A stretch of DNA of 64,000 nt from Bacteroidota bacterium (GCA_018266835.1 JAFDZP010000005.1:1-64000), one strand, 5' to 3'; counted from the first letter of the stretch, positions 1 through 8,834 are shown. Translations and numbers: made by a program. Notes: generated by a model not told the origin, from the sequence alone.

Positions 1-1856
1 GGAGTTACGTTTACCTGTCCTCTTCTGAAAGTAATTGCTCTCGGTCCGTTTGAAGCTTTTAATGAGTCAGCGCCTGAAGCTCCAGGTACTTTATAAGCCC
101 AGATATCAAACTGACCTACCAATGAATCCGATGCTGCGCCTGTGTTTGTAAATCCTGCTGCAGCAAGAATATCATCTAATGCTCCTAATGTAGTTGTAAT
201 GGAATTTGTTGAAGCGTTAATCTGTACTCTTCTTGGTGTTGCTACGTTTCCGAATATCCATTTATATGTTGCGCCTGTAGCTGATGTATCCCATGTTAAT
301 GTTACCGGAGTTGTAGAGCCCGGGAAGGTAACAATTCTGGAACCGGCTGTTGGTGTCTGAATATTAAATGCGCTTAACGGATATGTTGCAACCTGAATTC
401 CTGCTGTCCATGCATTATACATGCCGGTTACGTCGTCCATCCATAAAGGCCATATCTTTGTACCTTGTGATGTAACGCCGATGTAGTCACCTGCATAACC
501 TGCTGCTACACCTGATAATGTTACTGATTTTGGTTTGAATCTGTGGTCACTTACAACAACATCTGTGAATGTATTTCCGCCGTCGATAGAACGTGACATC
601 ATTACTTCAGCAGAGTCAGCTGCAGTATTTCTGTTATCATAATAAACGATATTTACGCCGCCTGTTTGGTCAACGCAGATTGCATTATAGAATTGTAATT
701 TGCCGTTGTTCATAGGGTCTTGGTTTACTCTTACGCCTGAAGACCAGTTTGTTCCGCCGTTTGTGGATTTCCACATAACGATATCTGCGTCACTTCCTAA
801 TGGAGAAATGTTTTTTCCGGATGCAACTACATAAATCCATCCGTTTCTCGGTCCGCCTGTTTTATCAACTGCGATTCTCGGGAAACTATTCATTCTGATA
901 TTATATGGAGCGAAGCCTGTTCCGAATACTAGCAAGCCGTTCATATCAACAACATTGTTTTGTCCTGTGAAAGTAACACCGCCGTCTGTTGATTTTGCAA
1001 AGCTTAAGAAATCTTCTGCAGCGCTTCCAAGAGTGTTACTCCATACAGAGTAAACAACTCCGCCCGGACCGACTGCAACATCCTCACCTCTTGCTGTATA
1101 ACCTGAAGCGGGAGTTACCATTGTAACCGGTGTTGACCATGTTGTTCCGCCGTTAGATGTATAAGAACATCTTGCGGGGTATGGTGAACTGAATGTTGTA
1201 TAAACGCAGTAGCTTCTTCCGTAGAATGGGCTTCCGGGAACGTCATCTGTTCCTGCTAAGTTTTTATCTACTGAACCTGATTCAATTGTAAAGTTACCTG
1301 TCCATGTTAATCCATTATTGGTTGAAGTATTTGCAAACATACCTGAAGTAGAGAATCCTAAGTGAGTCATATGGATTCTTCCGTCTTTATCAATTGTTGG
1401 TCCCGGGTCACCGCCGTGGTTTCCGATTGGAGCGCCTTGTAATGTATCGCTTCCGAACCAGGATATACCGCCATCCGTTGTTACATAAACACCTTCACTT
1501 ATAAATAAGGAAGAGCCTGCTACATTGATAGCATTGGAAGAACCGAACATTATCAAAGGATTGACAGGGTTTCTAACGATGACAACTTCTGTCTGCGCGC
1601 TGTTTACGCGGGGAAGAACGCGAACATTCGGAGCAACCATGAAGGTTCCCTGTGGTGTTCTTATTACTTTTGTTTCTGTGTTTGGGTGAATATAATCTAC
1701 TTTTCCGACAGGAAGTGCGCCGGTATAAGTTTTACTTGCGTCGAATACCCATGTCGGGTCGACTGCCCATTTCTGGGGTGTATCTTGTGATTTCTGACCT
1801 GTAAAAATTACAAATCCAAAAATCGCAACGGAAAACAACAGTATGATTTTCCTCAC
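1..1856 (-). CDS. Secreted sialidase-like (BNR repeat) protein, partial
   Basis: The frame is open from a GTG at 1856 down to base 1, so the C-terminus lies outside the window (618 codons visible). The start is supported by AAGGAG a few bases upstream. The N-terminus (MRKIILLFSVAIFGFVIF) is a signal peptide. Repeated blades contain the BNR-type pattern of S-x-D/N-G-G-x-T-W/F (for example STNGGTNWS, SIDGGNTFT), as in sialidase-like six-bladed propellers. The part nearest the window edge looks like an immunoglobulin/fibronectin-like domain (TPTAGSRIVTFPGSTTPVTL). A T9SS sorting domain is likely beyond the edge, by analogy with the similar protein at 45681-47645, but is not visible. The substrate is unknown; such propellers in this group are often non-enzymatic surface proteins. 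Confidence 0.85.
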   Translation of the reverse strand, partial: MRKIILLFSVAIFGFVIFTGQKSQDTPQKWAVDPTWVFDASKTYTGALPVGKVDYIHPNTETKVIRTPQGTFMVAPNVRVLPRVNSAQTEVVIVRNPVNPLIMFGSSNAINVAGSSLFISEGVYVTTDGGISWFGSDTLQGAPIGNHGGDPGPTIDKDGRIHMTHLGFSTSGMFANTSTNNGLTWTGNFTIESGSVDKNLAGTDDVPGSPFYGRSYCVYTTFSSPYPARCSYTSNGGTTWSTPVTMVTPASGYTARGEDVAVGPGGVVYSVWSNTLGSAAEDFLSFAKSTDGGVTFTGQNNVVDMNGLLVFGTGFAPYNIRMNSFPRIAVDKTGGPRNGWIYVVASGKNISPLGSDADIVMWKSTNGGTNWSSGVRVNQDPMNNGKLQFYNAICVDQTGGVNIVYYDNRNTAADSAEVMMSRSIDGGNTFTDVVVSDHRFKPKSVTLSGVAAGYAGDYIGVTSQGTKIWPLWMDDVTGMYNAWTAGIQVATYPLSAFNIQTPTAGSRIVTFPGSTTPVTLTWDTSATGATYKWIFGNVATPRRVQINASTNSITTTLGALDDILAAAGFTNTGAASDSLVGQFDIWAYKVPGASGADSLKASNGPRAITFRRGQVNVT

Positions 1857-1934
1857 GAGAGATTCTCCTTCTTTAAGAGTTGCGTTTGGTTTAATTTAAT
1901 ACATATAACAAGCTTTTGATTGCTTACAAAAATA

Positions 1935-3434
1935 TTAGTACGGTATACAAGAAATGCCCGCCGGGAAAGAGCCCATTTCAAGTTTGCGGGAATTTACTGT
2001 TAGGTCTGACATATTTATTATTCTTGTTACACCTACTTTGTAACTGCCGGTTGTAGGATGATGCCCGTCCTGCCCTGCCTGTGTTTCGCATGCAATGTAT
2101 GCGTAAGTTCCGTCTGATGAAAAATCTACACCATGCGGCTGAACACCGACTCCGGTAATAGTTTTAAAGGGGGTATTAGTTGTTGGATTGATAACTGTAA
2201 CTGTACTATCGTTTCTGTTACATACGAAAATATACTGATAATTTCTTGAATATTTCATTAATAAAGGATTATCCCCTACCAGTATTGTTGGAGTTGTTGC
2301 TGAAGGATTTAACGTGTTGGCATTAAACACTCTTACATAATCTTTTCCTGTATTTCCTGCTATGCCAACGCATGTAACATATAATGTGGAATCGTCCGGT
2401 GAAAGTACGCACTGATAAGGTCTGTGAGTACCTGTTCCGTTTCCTGAAGGCGGAACTCCGTCTGCAACAGGTTTCGCAATTTCAACATCCATCGTACTTG
2501 TGTTTATCTTGAAAATATATTCTCCAAGCTGGCTTGTAACAAAAATGTATTGTCCGTTTTTAGTGATAGCCATTCCGTGAGGGGCAGTCATCTGCGGCGC
2601 AGTTGCAGTATCAACTATGCTCATACCTCCGGCAGTACTTATCTTCAATGTTCTTTTTGTTGTTCCTGACGCTTCAAAATTTGTGACATAAATAAAATTG
2701 TTATCCGGTGAAACAACTATGTGCGCGGGATTTACGCCTGCGGCAATTCTTCCAATCAGCTGATAAGTATTGACATCATACTTTTCAACATAGCCTTCCT
2801 GAATTAAGCTTATATAAAAATATTTCTGCTGCGGGTCAACTATTATATAGTGAGGCGAATCCAGGCTTGTTCTTCCACCTACAGGAATCATTCTTGTAAC
2901 AATATTCGTTTCAGTGTTTACTACTGAAACTAAATCCGCTGCCTGATTAGTTATAAAAGCTTTTTTAGTAAAATCCTGATTAGCGATTTGTCCGTCTTTG
3001 TTCGGCGCTCCGTTGTTTATCCATCTCATTAAAATCGCAACTTTATCAGAAGGCATTTTATGAAGGTCAGGTAAAACCTGCGATACGGGTGAAATGTTTG
3101 TATCGTTGTTAACGACCGATGTAATGTGCGACCAGAAGGCATTATAAGGAATTATCATTGTTCCGTTATTAGAACCCTTCATTGCCGATGACCAGTCCTG
3201 CAAATCAAGTCCGCCTGCTTTTGATGATGTATTATGGCAGGAAGAATTCGTACAGGTATTTGCAGATGAATTATATGTAGTGCTGAAAAGTGTTGCAATG
3301 CTATCCGGGAACGGTGTACCTGTAGGAGTTTCGTTCGTAACGAAGTCCTGCTTACAGGCATAAAAAAATGTTGTTGTGGAAATTATAAATAATATTAAGA
3401 AAAAAAGTTTATAGCTTTTTTTAAGGAAGTTCAT
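1935..3434 (-). CDS. Lipoprotein with cytochrome c-like domain and YVTN beta-propeller
   Basis: This is a 499-residue lipoprotein. The signal peptide ends in a lipobox-like FFYAC, with acylated Cys27. Residues 55-150 resemble a small c-type cytochrome domain: C61, C66 and H67 form a CX4CH motif rather than CX2CH, and M127 in a KMPSDK context with a following WINNGAP resembles the distal ligand region of such domains. Residues 160-499 are YVTN/YncE-type propeller blades (SPDNNFIYVTN, SPDDSTLYVTC, SSDGTYAYIAC). It would sit on the periplasmic or outer surface. Heme attachment is inferred. The gene starts directly after the stop of the thioesterase gene with no spacer, so the two are probably cotranscribed. 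Its partner and function are unknown. Confidence 0.8.
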   Translation of the reverse strand: MNFLKKSYKLFFLILFIISTTTFFYACKQDFVTNETPTGTPFPDSIATLFSTTYNSSANTCTNSSCHNTSSKAGGLDLQDWSSAMKGSNNGTMIIPYNAFWSHITSVVNNDTNISPVSQVLPDLHKMPSDKVAILMRWINNGAPNKDGQIANQDFTKKAFITNQAADLVSVVNTETNIVTRMIPVGGRTSLDSPHYIIVDPQQKYFYISLIQEGYVEKYDVNTYQLIGRIAAGVNPAHIVVSPDNNFIYVTNFEASGTTKRTLKISTAGGMSIVDTATAPQMTAPHGMAITKNGQYIFVTSQLGEYIFKINTSTMDVEIAKPVADGVPPSGNGTGTHRPYQCVLSPDDSTLYVTCVGIAGNTGKDYVRVFNANTLNPSATTPTILVGDNPLLMKYSRNYQYIFVCNRNDSTVTVINPTTNTPFKTITGVGVQPHGVDFSSDGTYAYIACETQAGQDGHHPTTGSYKVGVTRIINMSDLTVNSRKLEMGSFPAGISCIPY

Positions 3435-3899
3435 TTAGTTTGTTTTGTTAAGTAGTTTAAGTTCAGGTTCAAATTTTTTTATATCTTCTATAAAATTGTC
3501 AGCCAGACTTTCAGGGGTATTATTTGTGGGATGGAGATTGACGAGTATTCCTTTTGCTTCACAGATAAGAGCTTTGGTGTTATCATTTTCAATTATCTGG
3601 TCGAAGCAGAAGCTCGAGTTTTTTATCCATTCAATTCTTGTGTAAACGTTCAGCACGTCATCTAATAATCCGAATCCTTTGTAATTAATATTGTTGTTAA
3701 CAACAACAACCTTTAATCCGTCATTAAAAATTCCGTTAGGTAAAATTGTGTAGCCGAGGTTTCTTCTGTATTCAATCCGCGCCGTTTCTAAGTACTGAAG
3801 ATAGACTGCATTGTGAACAATGCCCTGTGAGTCCACTTCAAAAGTCCTTACCCTAACCTGAATTTTGTGATTATATTTTTCGCTTCCCACCTGCTCCAT
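3435..3899 (-). CDS. Acyl-CoA thioesterase, 4HBT/YbgC-like hotdog family
   Basis: This 154-residue protein is a single hotdog fold. The family signature is clear near the N-terminus: R..EVDSQGIVHNAVYLQYLETARIE, where D23 corresponds to the catalytic Asp of 4-hydroxybenzoyl-CoA/YbgC-type thioesterases. It should hydrolyse acyl-CoA thioesters in the cytoplasm; the chain specificity cannot be read from sequence. Length and domain layout are normal for the family. The ATG at 3899 is followed downstream by the lipoprotein gene with zero spacing. The upstream side is the repeat-bearing intergenic region A. Confidence 0.85.
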   Translation of the reverse strand: MEQVGSEKYNHKIQVRVRTFEVDSQGIVHNAVYLQYLETARIEYRRNLGYTILPNGIFNDGLKVVVVNNNINYKGFGLLDDVLNVYTRIEWIKNSSFCFDQIIENDNTKALICEAKGILVNLHPTNNTPESLADNFIEDIKKFEPELKLLNKTN

Positions 3900-3985
3900 T
3901 TTAAAAAATTTAATTTTGAAAATTAATGTAATTAATTATCCTAATCGCAGTTTTTTATCTGATGGTAAGTAAGAAAGAAAGTTTC

Positions 3986-4003
3986 CCTATTAGTAGTAAT
4001 GGG
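3986..4003 (-). repeat. 18-bp hairpin repeat, copy 1 (region A)
   Basis: Reading the minus strand gives CCCATTACTACTAATAGG, identical over 18 bases to 50835-50852 on plus. A related version lies at 22821-22838. The ends (CC..ATTA / TAAT.GG) can pair as a small hairpin. It marks one end of each of the three repeat-rich gaps. Confidence 0.75.
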
Positions 4004-4170
4004 ATAGAATTGCTATGATGGGAAAAATAGAATTTGTAAATTGTAATCAATTCAGAATTTAGAATGCAGAATTTTATATGAGACTTGAAACTGAAACAAA
4101 ACCCGACTTTTTCCCTACTTTTTAAAAAAACAAAAAAGTCAGTATTGAAAAAACAATATTGATTAAATAA

Positions 4171-4190
4171 AAATGTTACAATAATGTGAC
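4171..4190 (-). repeat. GTCACATTATTGTAACATTT motif, copy 1
   Basis: The minus strand reads GTCACATTATTGTAACATTT, identical to 50515-50534 (plus) and one base different from 50741-50760 (plus). The internal part is partly dyad-symmetric (GT.ACA / TGTNAC). It could be a protein-binding site or part of a larger repeat. Confidence 0.65.
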
Positions 4191-4258
4191 TTTCAAAAAT
4201 CGAATTCCCTCTTCTTAACTAAGGGGGTAAAAGGAAGAGCTAATTAAGTTTTCCTTCT

Positions 4259-4305
4259 CGTTCCCAACTGCCTGTCCCGCTTTAGCGGGATCCTCGTTGG
4301 GAACG
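4259..4305. repeat. Nested hairpin repeat
   Basis: The outer arms CGTTCCCAAC and GTTGGGAACG enclose an inner hairpin TCCCGC-TTTA-GCGGGA. The outer arms belong to the same family as the 26-nt hairpins nearby. The inner hairpin core recurs in the terminators at 27801-27828 and 40198-40223. Confidence 0.7.
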
Positions 4306-4356
4306 CCGTGTGATTAATTTGTTTAATTTTGCAATTGATTTAAAAATCGGGATGTA

Positions 4357-4382
4357 CATTCCTAACGAGGACGTTAGGAATG
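4357..4382. repeat. 26-nt hairpin repeat (CATTCCTAA...TTAGGAATG)
   Basis: The arms CATTCCTAACG and CGTTAGGAATG flank a GAGGA-type centre. It has the same length and centre as the copy at 23597-23622, but several stem positions differ in paired fashion. Confidence 0.7.
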
Positions 4383-4453
4383 AGGGAAAACCAAAACCCG
4401 ACTTTTTCCCAACTATTTTAAAATAAATAAGATTCTAATATCTCAATTAAAGT

Positions 4454-4552
4454 CCCCTCCTTTTCAAGGAGAGCTTGTCCCGCCAAAAGCGGGAGGGTTA
4501 GGGGTGGTTAAATTTTAAAGATACGTTCCAACGCTGGAGCATTGGAACGAGG
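4454..4552 (+). repeat. 99-bp dispersed repeat, copy 1
   Basis: By direct alignment this segment matches the reverse complement of 22450-22548 with two mismatches in 99 bases. It contains three hairpins: CTCCTTttcAAGGAG, a CCCGC...GCGGG stem and the 26-nt hairpin 4524-4549 (CGTTCCAA...TTGGAACG). No coding capacity is credible. It may be a miniature mobile or REP-like element. Confidence 0.85.
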
Positions 4553-4650
4553 AGTGAGAAAACAAAATCCGACTTTTACAAAAAAGATTTGAAACTTGGA
4601 ATTTGAAACTGAAATAAGAATCCGACTTTTTTCCGACTATTTTAAAGAAA

Positions 4651-4676
4651 CGTTCCGAAGCCGGAGCATCGGAACG
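4651..4676. repeat. 26-nt hairpin repeat (CGTTCCGA...TCGGAACG)
   Basis: The arms CGTTCCGA and TCGGAACG surround a CCGGAGC centre. Compared with 4524-4549, the A-T pair inside the arm is replaced by G-C, a compensatory change that preserves the stem. Confidence 0.7.
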
Positions 4677-4776
4677 CGGGAGTGAATAATCTAAAATCTT
4701 AAATCTTAAATGTGAGAAAATTTTCTCTCTCTATTTTGCAGTGCCTTTTTTTTATATTTAGCAAATTTCAAACTTT

Positions 4777-5721
4777 ATGATAAATCAGAAAAGAAATAAA
4801 AAGATTAACAGAAATATCGGAATGATTGGCTTCCCGATGGATTTAGGCGCCGACCGAAGAGGTGTTGATATGGGGCCTTCCGCCCTGCGATATGCTAACT
4901 TAGAAAATAAACTTGAAGACCTTGGCTATAAAGTAACTGACTACGGCGATATAGATGTAGAGATTTCCGAGACACAGAGAATCCGCGACCCGAAGCTGAA
5001 ATACTTATCGGAAATTGTTAAGACATCAAAAGTTCTTGCCAAAAAAGTGGAAGGTATTATGAATAAGAAATACTTCCCTCTTATTCTTGGCGGTGACCAC
5101 GCAACTGCCCTAGGCAGCATTGCCGGAATTGCCTCGTATTGCAAAAAGAAAAATAAAACTTTGGGTGTAATCTGGATTGATGCTCACCCTGATATGAACA
5201 CTCCGGAAACGACTCCTTCAGGGAATATTCACGGAATGCCGCTAGCCGCAGCATTAGGACTTGGAGATAAACGCCTTGTAAATATTGGCGGTTTTAAGCC
5301 AAAAGTTAAAGTAGAAAATGTTGCAATGATTGGCATTCGCGATGTTGACCCTCTTGAAGCAGAGACAATTAAAAAGCTCGGAGTAACGGTATACACAATG
5401 TCAGAAGTTGATAAAATGGGCATTCACAATATTATGACTAAGGTTCTTGAGGATTTTAAATCGCGCGTTGATCATATTCACATCAGCTTTGATATGGACG
5501 GTATTGACCCGGACTATGCTGAAGGTGTCGGTACGCCTGTACCGGGCGGACTTACCTACCGCGAGTCGCAGCTTATCATGGAAACAATTGCATCAAGCGG
5601 AAGCATGAATTCGCTTGAAGTCCTAGAAGTAAATCCGATACTTGATTATAAAAATAAAACTGCTGTACTGGCAACTGAGCTTATTGCCTCAGCCTTGGGT
5701 AAGAATACGCTGTGGGATTAA
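4777..5721 (+). CDS. rocF: Arginase
   Basis: This 314-residue protein of the ureohydrolase superfamily hydrolyses arginine to ornithine and urea in the cytoplasm. All expected Mn ligands are visible: H108 in GGDH, D135, H137 and D139 in DAHPDMN, and D239 and D241 in SFDMDGIDPD. The arginase-specific stretch TPSGNIHGMP follows the DAH motif, which favours arginase over agmatinase. Length is normal. The gene stands alone on plus between region A and the minus-strand block. Its TAA overlaps the stop codon of the opposing gene (5718-5720). Confidence 0.93.
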   Translation: MINQKRNKKINRNIGMIGFPMDLGADRRGVDMGPSALRYANLENKLEDLGYKVTDYGDIDVEISETQRIRDPKLKYLSEIVKTSKVLAKKVEGIMNKKYFPLILGGDHATALGSIAGIASYCKKKNKTLGVIWIDAHPDMNTPETTPSGNIHGMPLAAALGLGDKRLVNIGGFKPKVKVENVAMIGIRDVDPLEAETIKKLGVTVYTMSEVDKMGIHNIMTKVLEDFKSRVDHIHISFDMDGIDPDYAEGVGTPVPGGLTYRESQLIMETIASSGSMNSLEVLEVNPILDYKNKTAVLATELIASALGKNTLWD

Positions 5722-6185
5722 GATTTTTTTAACTGTGGGTAGTTCTTTAAAATTTCAAGAAATTTTTCTAAAGCTTTTTCAAAGTTTTCTTCATAGCAAA
5801 ATGCAATTTCTGTGTGAATTGCGTAAGTGAAATTTACTTGCCTTAAGTTTTCATATTCTAAAACTTTATTCAAAGGAATTTCAATTTGTTCTTTAAACAT
5901 TTCAGAGGAGGATAACTCTAATGAAGTTGGAAAAGTCGGACTTGGAACAACATACTTTGCAGGTATATAAGGATTTGTATTCAAAATAATCTGCGTATCC
6001 ATTGGCAACGGATTTTTACCATAGTACTCTGCACTAAGAGCGAAAAGATTTATTACATCGAATTCTAAAGTGCTAAAAGTACCAATCTTAATTTCTTTAG
6101 ACTCAATTTTGTAGTCAGAAAATAGATTATTAATTTGTTCAGCTTCTGACTTATTAGGAGTGCAAATATAAAATTTTTGAATCAT
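5718..6185 (-). CDS. Small conserved-looking protein of unknown function
   Basis: I do not recognise this 155-residue soluble protein; it has no signal peptide or membrane segment. It begins MIQKFYICTPNKSEAEQ and has a mixed alpha/beta character, with a charged helical C-terminus (EENFEKALEKFLEILKNY). The ATG follows the valS stop codon directly (6186-6188 TAA), so it is almost certainly translated from the valS transcript. At its 3' end it overlaps the arginase stop. A role linked to translation would be guesswork. Confidence 0.75.
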   Translation of the reverse strand: MIQKFYICTPNKSEAEQINNLFSDYKIESKEIKIGTFSTLEFDVINLFALSAEYYGKNPLPMDTQIILNTNPYIPAKYVVPSPTFPTSLELSSSEMFKEQIEIPLNKVLEYENLRQVNFTYAIHTEIAFCYEENFEKALEKFLEILKNYPQLKKS

Positions 6186-8819
6186 TTATAATACTTCCAA
6201 CGCTTCTTTTATCTTTTCAATCTGTACTTTAGCGTTGTTTTGTTTTTCTTTTTCTGTCTCTATAACCTGCGGAGCGGCCTTAGCTAAAAATCCTTCGTTG
6301 GATAATTTCTTATCCAATGTATTATAAAACTTCGTAAGGTTCTCAAGTTCTTTTTCAAGCTTCTCTTTCTGCTTGGCCTTATCAACTAAGCCTTCTAGCG
6401 AGAGATAGATTTCGTAATCAGGAAGAATTTTAGATGCATAGTTTCCCTCCGGCTTTGCAGCAGAATTCAGTTCATCAAGATTGCATAAGTTCTTTATATA
6501 ATTTAAGATATCACCGCTAAGCTCAGTAATGGAATCGTTAATCTTGTTGATGTAAACGGTACATTTCTTTGAGTTAGGAATATTGTTTTCTGCTCTTGTA
6601 TTTCTAATACCGGTAACAAGCTCCTGTAATGACTGGAACTCATTTTCAATCTTAAGATTGATTTTGTTTTCGTCAATTTCAGGGAATGATTCAAACGAAA
6701 TGCTCTGTGTGTCTTCGATATCATTGAAGATATGCCAAAGCTCTTCAGTTACTCCGGGAGTTATAGGATGAAGGATTTTTAAAATCGTTAAATAATTGGC
6801 TTGCGCGTTTTCAAAAATCTGCTTTGCATTTTCAGGCTTAAGAGTTGCTTTAATTTTTATAAGCTCAATGTACCAGTCACAAAAATCACTCCATACAAAA
6901 TTGTATATCTGCTTGGAGTAGTCGTTCAGTCGGAACGCTTCGAGATTTTCATTTATAGCTTTCAGTGAAGAATTAAGACGGCTGTTAATCCATTCGTCTA
7001 TGATGTCAATTTGATAATCCGTACTAATAGGTTCATTTTTATATTTCTCCGTATTCATGGCAATAAATCTGCCGGCATTCCATAGCTTTGTAATAAAGTT
7101 ACGGCCAATTTCAGTGTTTGTCTCATCAAACATAACATCGTTCCCTAAAGGGGCAAGGTAAACAAGAGTAAAGCGCATTGCATCAGCACCGTACTTATCA
7201 ATGATATCAAGCGGGTCAGGTGAATTACCAAGCGTTTTAGACATCTTCCTTCCCTGCCCGTCTCGGACGATGGAGTTGAAGTAAACATCCTTGAACGGAA
7301 TAGCGTCCATGTATTCAAGCCCTGCCATTATCATGCGGGCAACCCATAGGAAAATGATATCGGCAGCTGTGCCGAGGAAGTCAGTCGGATAAAAATACTG
7401 AAGCGCTTCGTTGGCTTTATCCTTCTCCTTGTTGTTCTCCCATCCGAAAACGGAGAACGGCCATAGCCATGAGGAGAACCATGTATCAAGAACGTCGGGG
7501 TCTTGAGTCCAGTTTTTTATATCCTTTGGCGGCTCAATCTCGCAATAGATTTCGCCTGTTTCATTGTGATACCAGATTGGGATTTGATGTCCCCACCAGA
7601 GCTGACGTGAGATACACCAGTCACGGACGTTTTGCATCCAGTGATTGTACGTCTTCACCCAGCGCTCAGGATGAAACTTGATCTGTCCGTCATTAACAAC
7701 TTTAAGCGCAGGCTCTGCAAGCGGCTTCATAGAAACAAACCACTGGTCAGATAGATACGGCTCAATAACAGCGCCTGACTTCGATGCATAGTTAACGTTG
7801 TGAGTTATCTCTTCTATCTTTTCAATGAGGCCAAGCTCTTCAAGCTTAACAACAATTTTCTTACGGGCAACAAAGATATCAAGCCCCTGCCATTCCAGTC
7901 CGTGTTCGTTCAGAGTGGAATCTTTGTTCAGTACATTTATAGCTTCAAGGTTGTGTCTCTGCCCTATTTCAAAATCATTTACATCATGGGCGGGAGTTAC
8001 TTTCAAAGCTCCTGTACCAAATTCTTTATCAACATACGAATCTCTTATAAGCGGGATTTCTTTATTAGCCAAAGGCAGAATGACATTAACATCACCTAAG
8101 CTTTTATATCGTTCATCATCTGGATTTACTGCTACAGCAGTATCACCGAACATTGTTTCAGGTCGTGTGGTAGCAACGGTAACATGTTTATCTGTTCCGG
8201 CTACTTTATATTTTATGAAGTACAGCTTATCTCGTTTCTCTTTGTATTCTATTTCATCGTCGCTGACTGCAGTCATTGCCTTGGGGTCCCAGTTAACGAT
8301 ACGCTTGCCTCTGTATATCAGTCCTTTTTTATACAGGTCAACAAATACTTCACGGACAGCTTTATTAAGACCTTCATCGAGAGTAAATCGTTCTTTAGAC
8401 CAGTCAACGGATACACCGAGCTTTCTTAATTGCTTTAATATGATGCCGCCATATTTCTCTTTCCATTCCCAGCCCATAGCGACAAATGCTTCACGTCCGA
8501 TATCATGCTTAGTCTTGCCCTGCGCTTTCAGTTCTCTTTCAAGTACGTGCTGTGTTGAAATCCCTGCATGGTCAATGCCCGGCACCCAACAGACTTCATA
8601 TCCCTGCATACGTTTTACCCGGCAGAAGATATCCTGTATGGTGTTATTCAACATGTGTCCGATATGCAATATTCCGGTAATATTCGGCGGTGGAATTACA
8701 ACTGAGTACTTTGGTTTGCCTTTAACAATTTTTGCTTCGTATAGTCTGTTATCTTCCCATACTTTTTGCCACTTGCTTTCAGAGGCATTGAAATCATATT
8801 TTGGTAAAAACTCTTTCAT
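6186..8819 (-). CDS. valS: Valyl-tRNA synthetase
   Basis: This 877-residue class I synthetase charges tRNA-Val. The HIGH motif is at residues 52-55 (GILHIGHM). The second signature near residue 525 reads GRKMSKTLGNSPDPLD, with KMSKT in place of the usual KMSKS. The large insertion between the halves corresponds to the CP1 editing domain. The last 70 residues form the Val-arm coiled coil (KLEKELENLTKFYNTLDKKL). Full length. It sits 15 bp after the ParA-like gene and directly before the 155-residue unknown, within a minus-strand run. Confidence 0.97.
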   Translation of the reverse strand: MKEFLPKYDFNASESKWQKVWEDNRLYEAKIVKGKPKYSVVIPPPNITGILHIGHMLNNTIQDIFCRVKRMQGYEVCWVPGIDHAGISTQHVLERELKAQGKTKHDIGREAFVAMGWEWKEKYGGIILKQLRKLGVSVDWSKERFTLDEGLNKAVREVFVDLYKKGLIYRGKRIVNWDPKAMTAVSDDEIEYKEKRDKLYFIKYKVAGTDKHVTVATTRPETMFGDTAVAVNPDDERYKSLGDVNVILPLANKEIPLIRDSYVDKEFGTGALKVTPAHDVNDFEIGQRHNLEAINVLNKDSTLNEHGLEWQGLDIFVARKKIVVKLEELGLIEKIEEITHNVNYASKSGAVIEPYLSDQWFVSMKPLAEPALKVVNDGQIKFHPERWVKTYNHWMQNVRDWCISRQLWWGHQIPIWYHNETGEIYCEIEPPKDIKNWTQDPDVLDTWFSSWLWPFSVFGWENNKEKDKANEALQYFYPTDFLGTAADIIFLWVARMIMAGLEYMDAIPFKDVYFNSIVRDGQGRKMSKTLGNSPDPLDIIDKYGADAMRFTLVYLAPLGNDVMFDETNTEIGRNFITKLWNAGRFIAMNTEKYKNEPISTDYQIDIIDEWINSRLNSSLKAINENLEAFRLNDYSKQIYNFVWSDFCDWYIELIKIKATLKPENAKQIFENAQANYLTILKILHPITPGVTEELWHIFNDIEDTQSISFESFPEIDENKINLKIENEFQSLQELVTGIRNTRAENNIPNSKKCTVYINKINDSITELSGDILNYIKNLCNLDELNSAAKPEGNYASKILPDYEIYLSLEGLVDKAKQKEKLEKELENLTKFYNTLDKKLSNEGFLAKAAPQVIETEKEKQNNAKVQIEKIKEALEVL

Positions 8820-8834
8820 TATAGAATGTATGTA

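Larger units (their letters stand above)
4101..4644 (-). repeat. Array of four paired AGTCGG units (region A)
   Basis: On the minus strand the units begin near 4638, 4574, 4414 and 4119. The best copy (4619-4644) reads as AGTCGG, six A-rich bases, AGTCGG, then ATT. The others are degenerate, with one half changed to AGTTGG or AGTAGG, or truncated (4566-4574). The units are separated by AT-rich filler and by hairpins. Same family as the arrays at 22281-22707 and 50573-50726. Confidence 0.7.
3900..4776. other. Intergenic region A: 877 bp, repeat-rich, no gene
   Basis: No credible coding frame or RNA gene was found. It contains a hairpin 18-mer (3986-4003), a low-complexity AGAATT stretch (4050-4080), a GTCACATTATTG motif on minus (4171-4190), four CCGACT paired units, several G+C-rich hairpins (4259-4305, 4357-4382, 4524-4549, 4651-4676) and one copy of a 99-bp dispersed repeat (4454-4552). 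It separates divergently transcribed genes, so promoters for both must lie here, but I could not pick them out with confidence. Confidence 0.8.

Noticed and set aside
142..360. 72-codon open frame on plus at the window start
   Set aside because: Antisense to the partial BNR-repeat protein, which has a clear signal peptide, ribosome site and repeats on minus.
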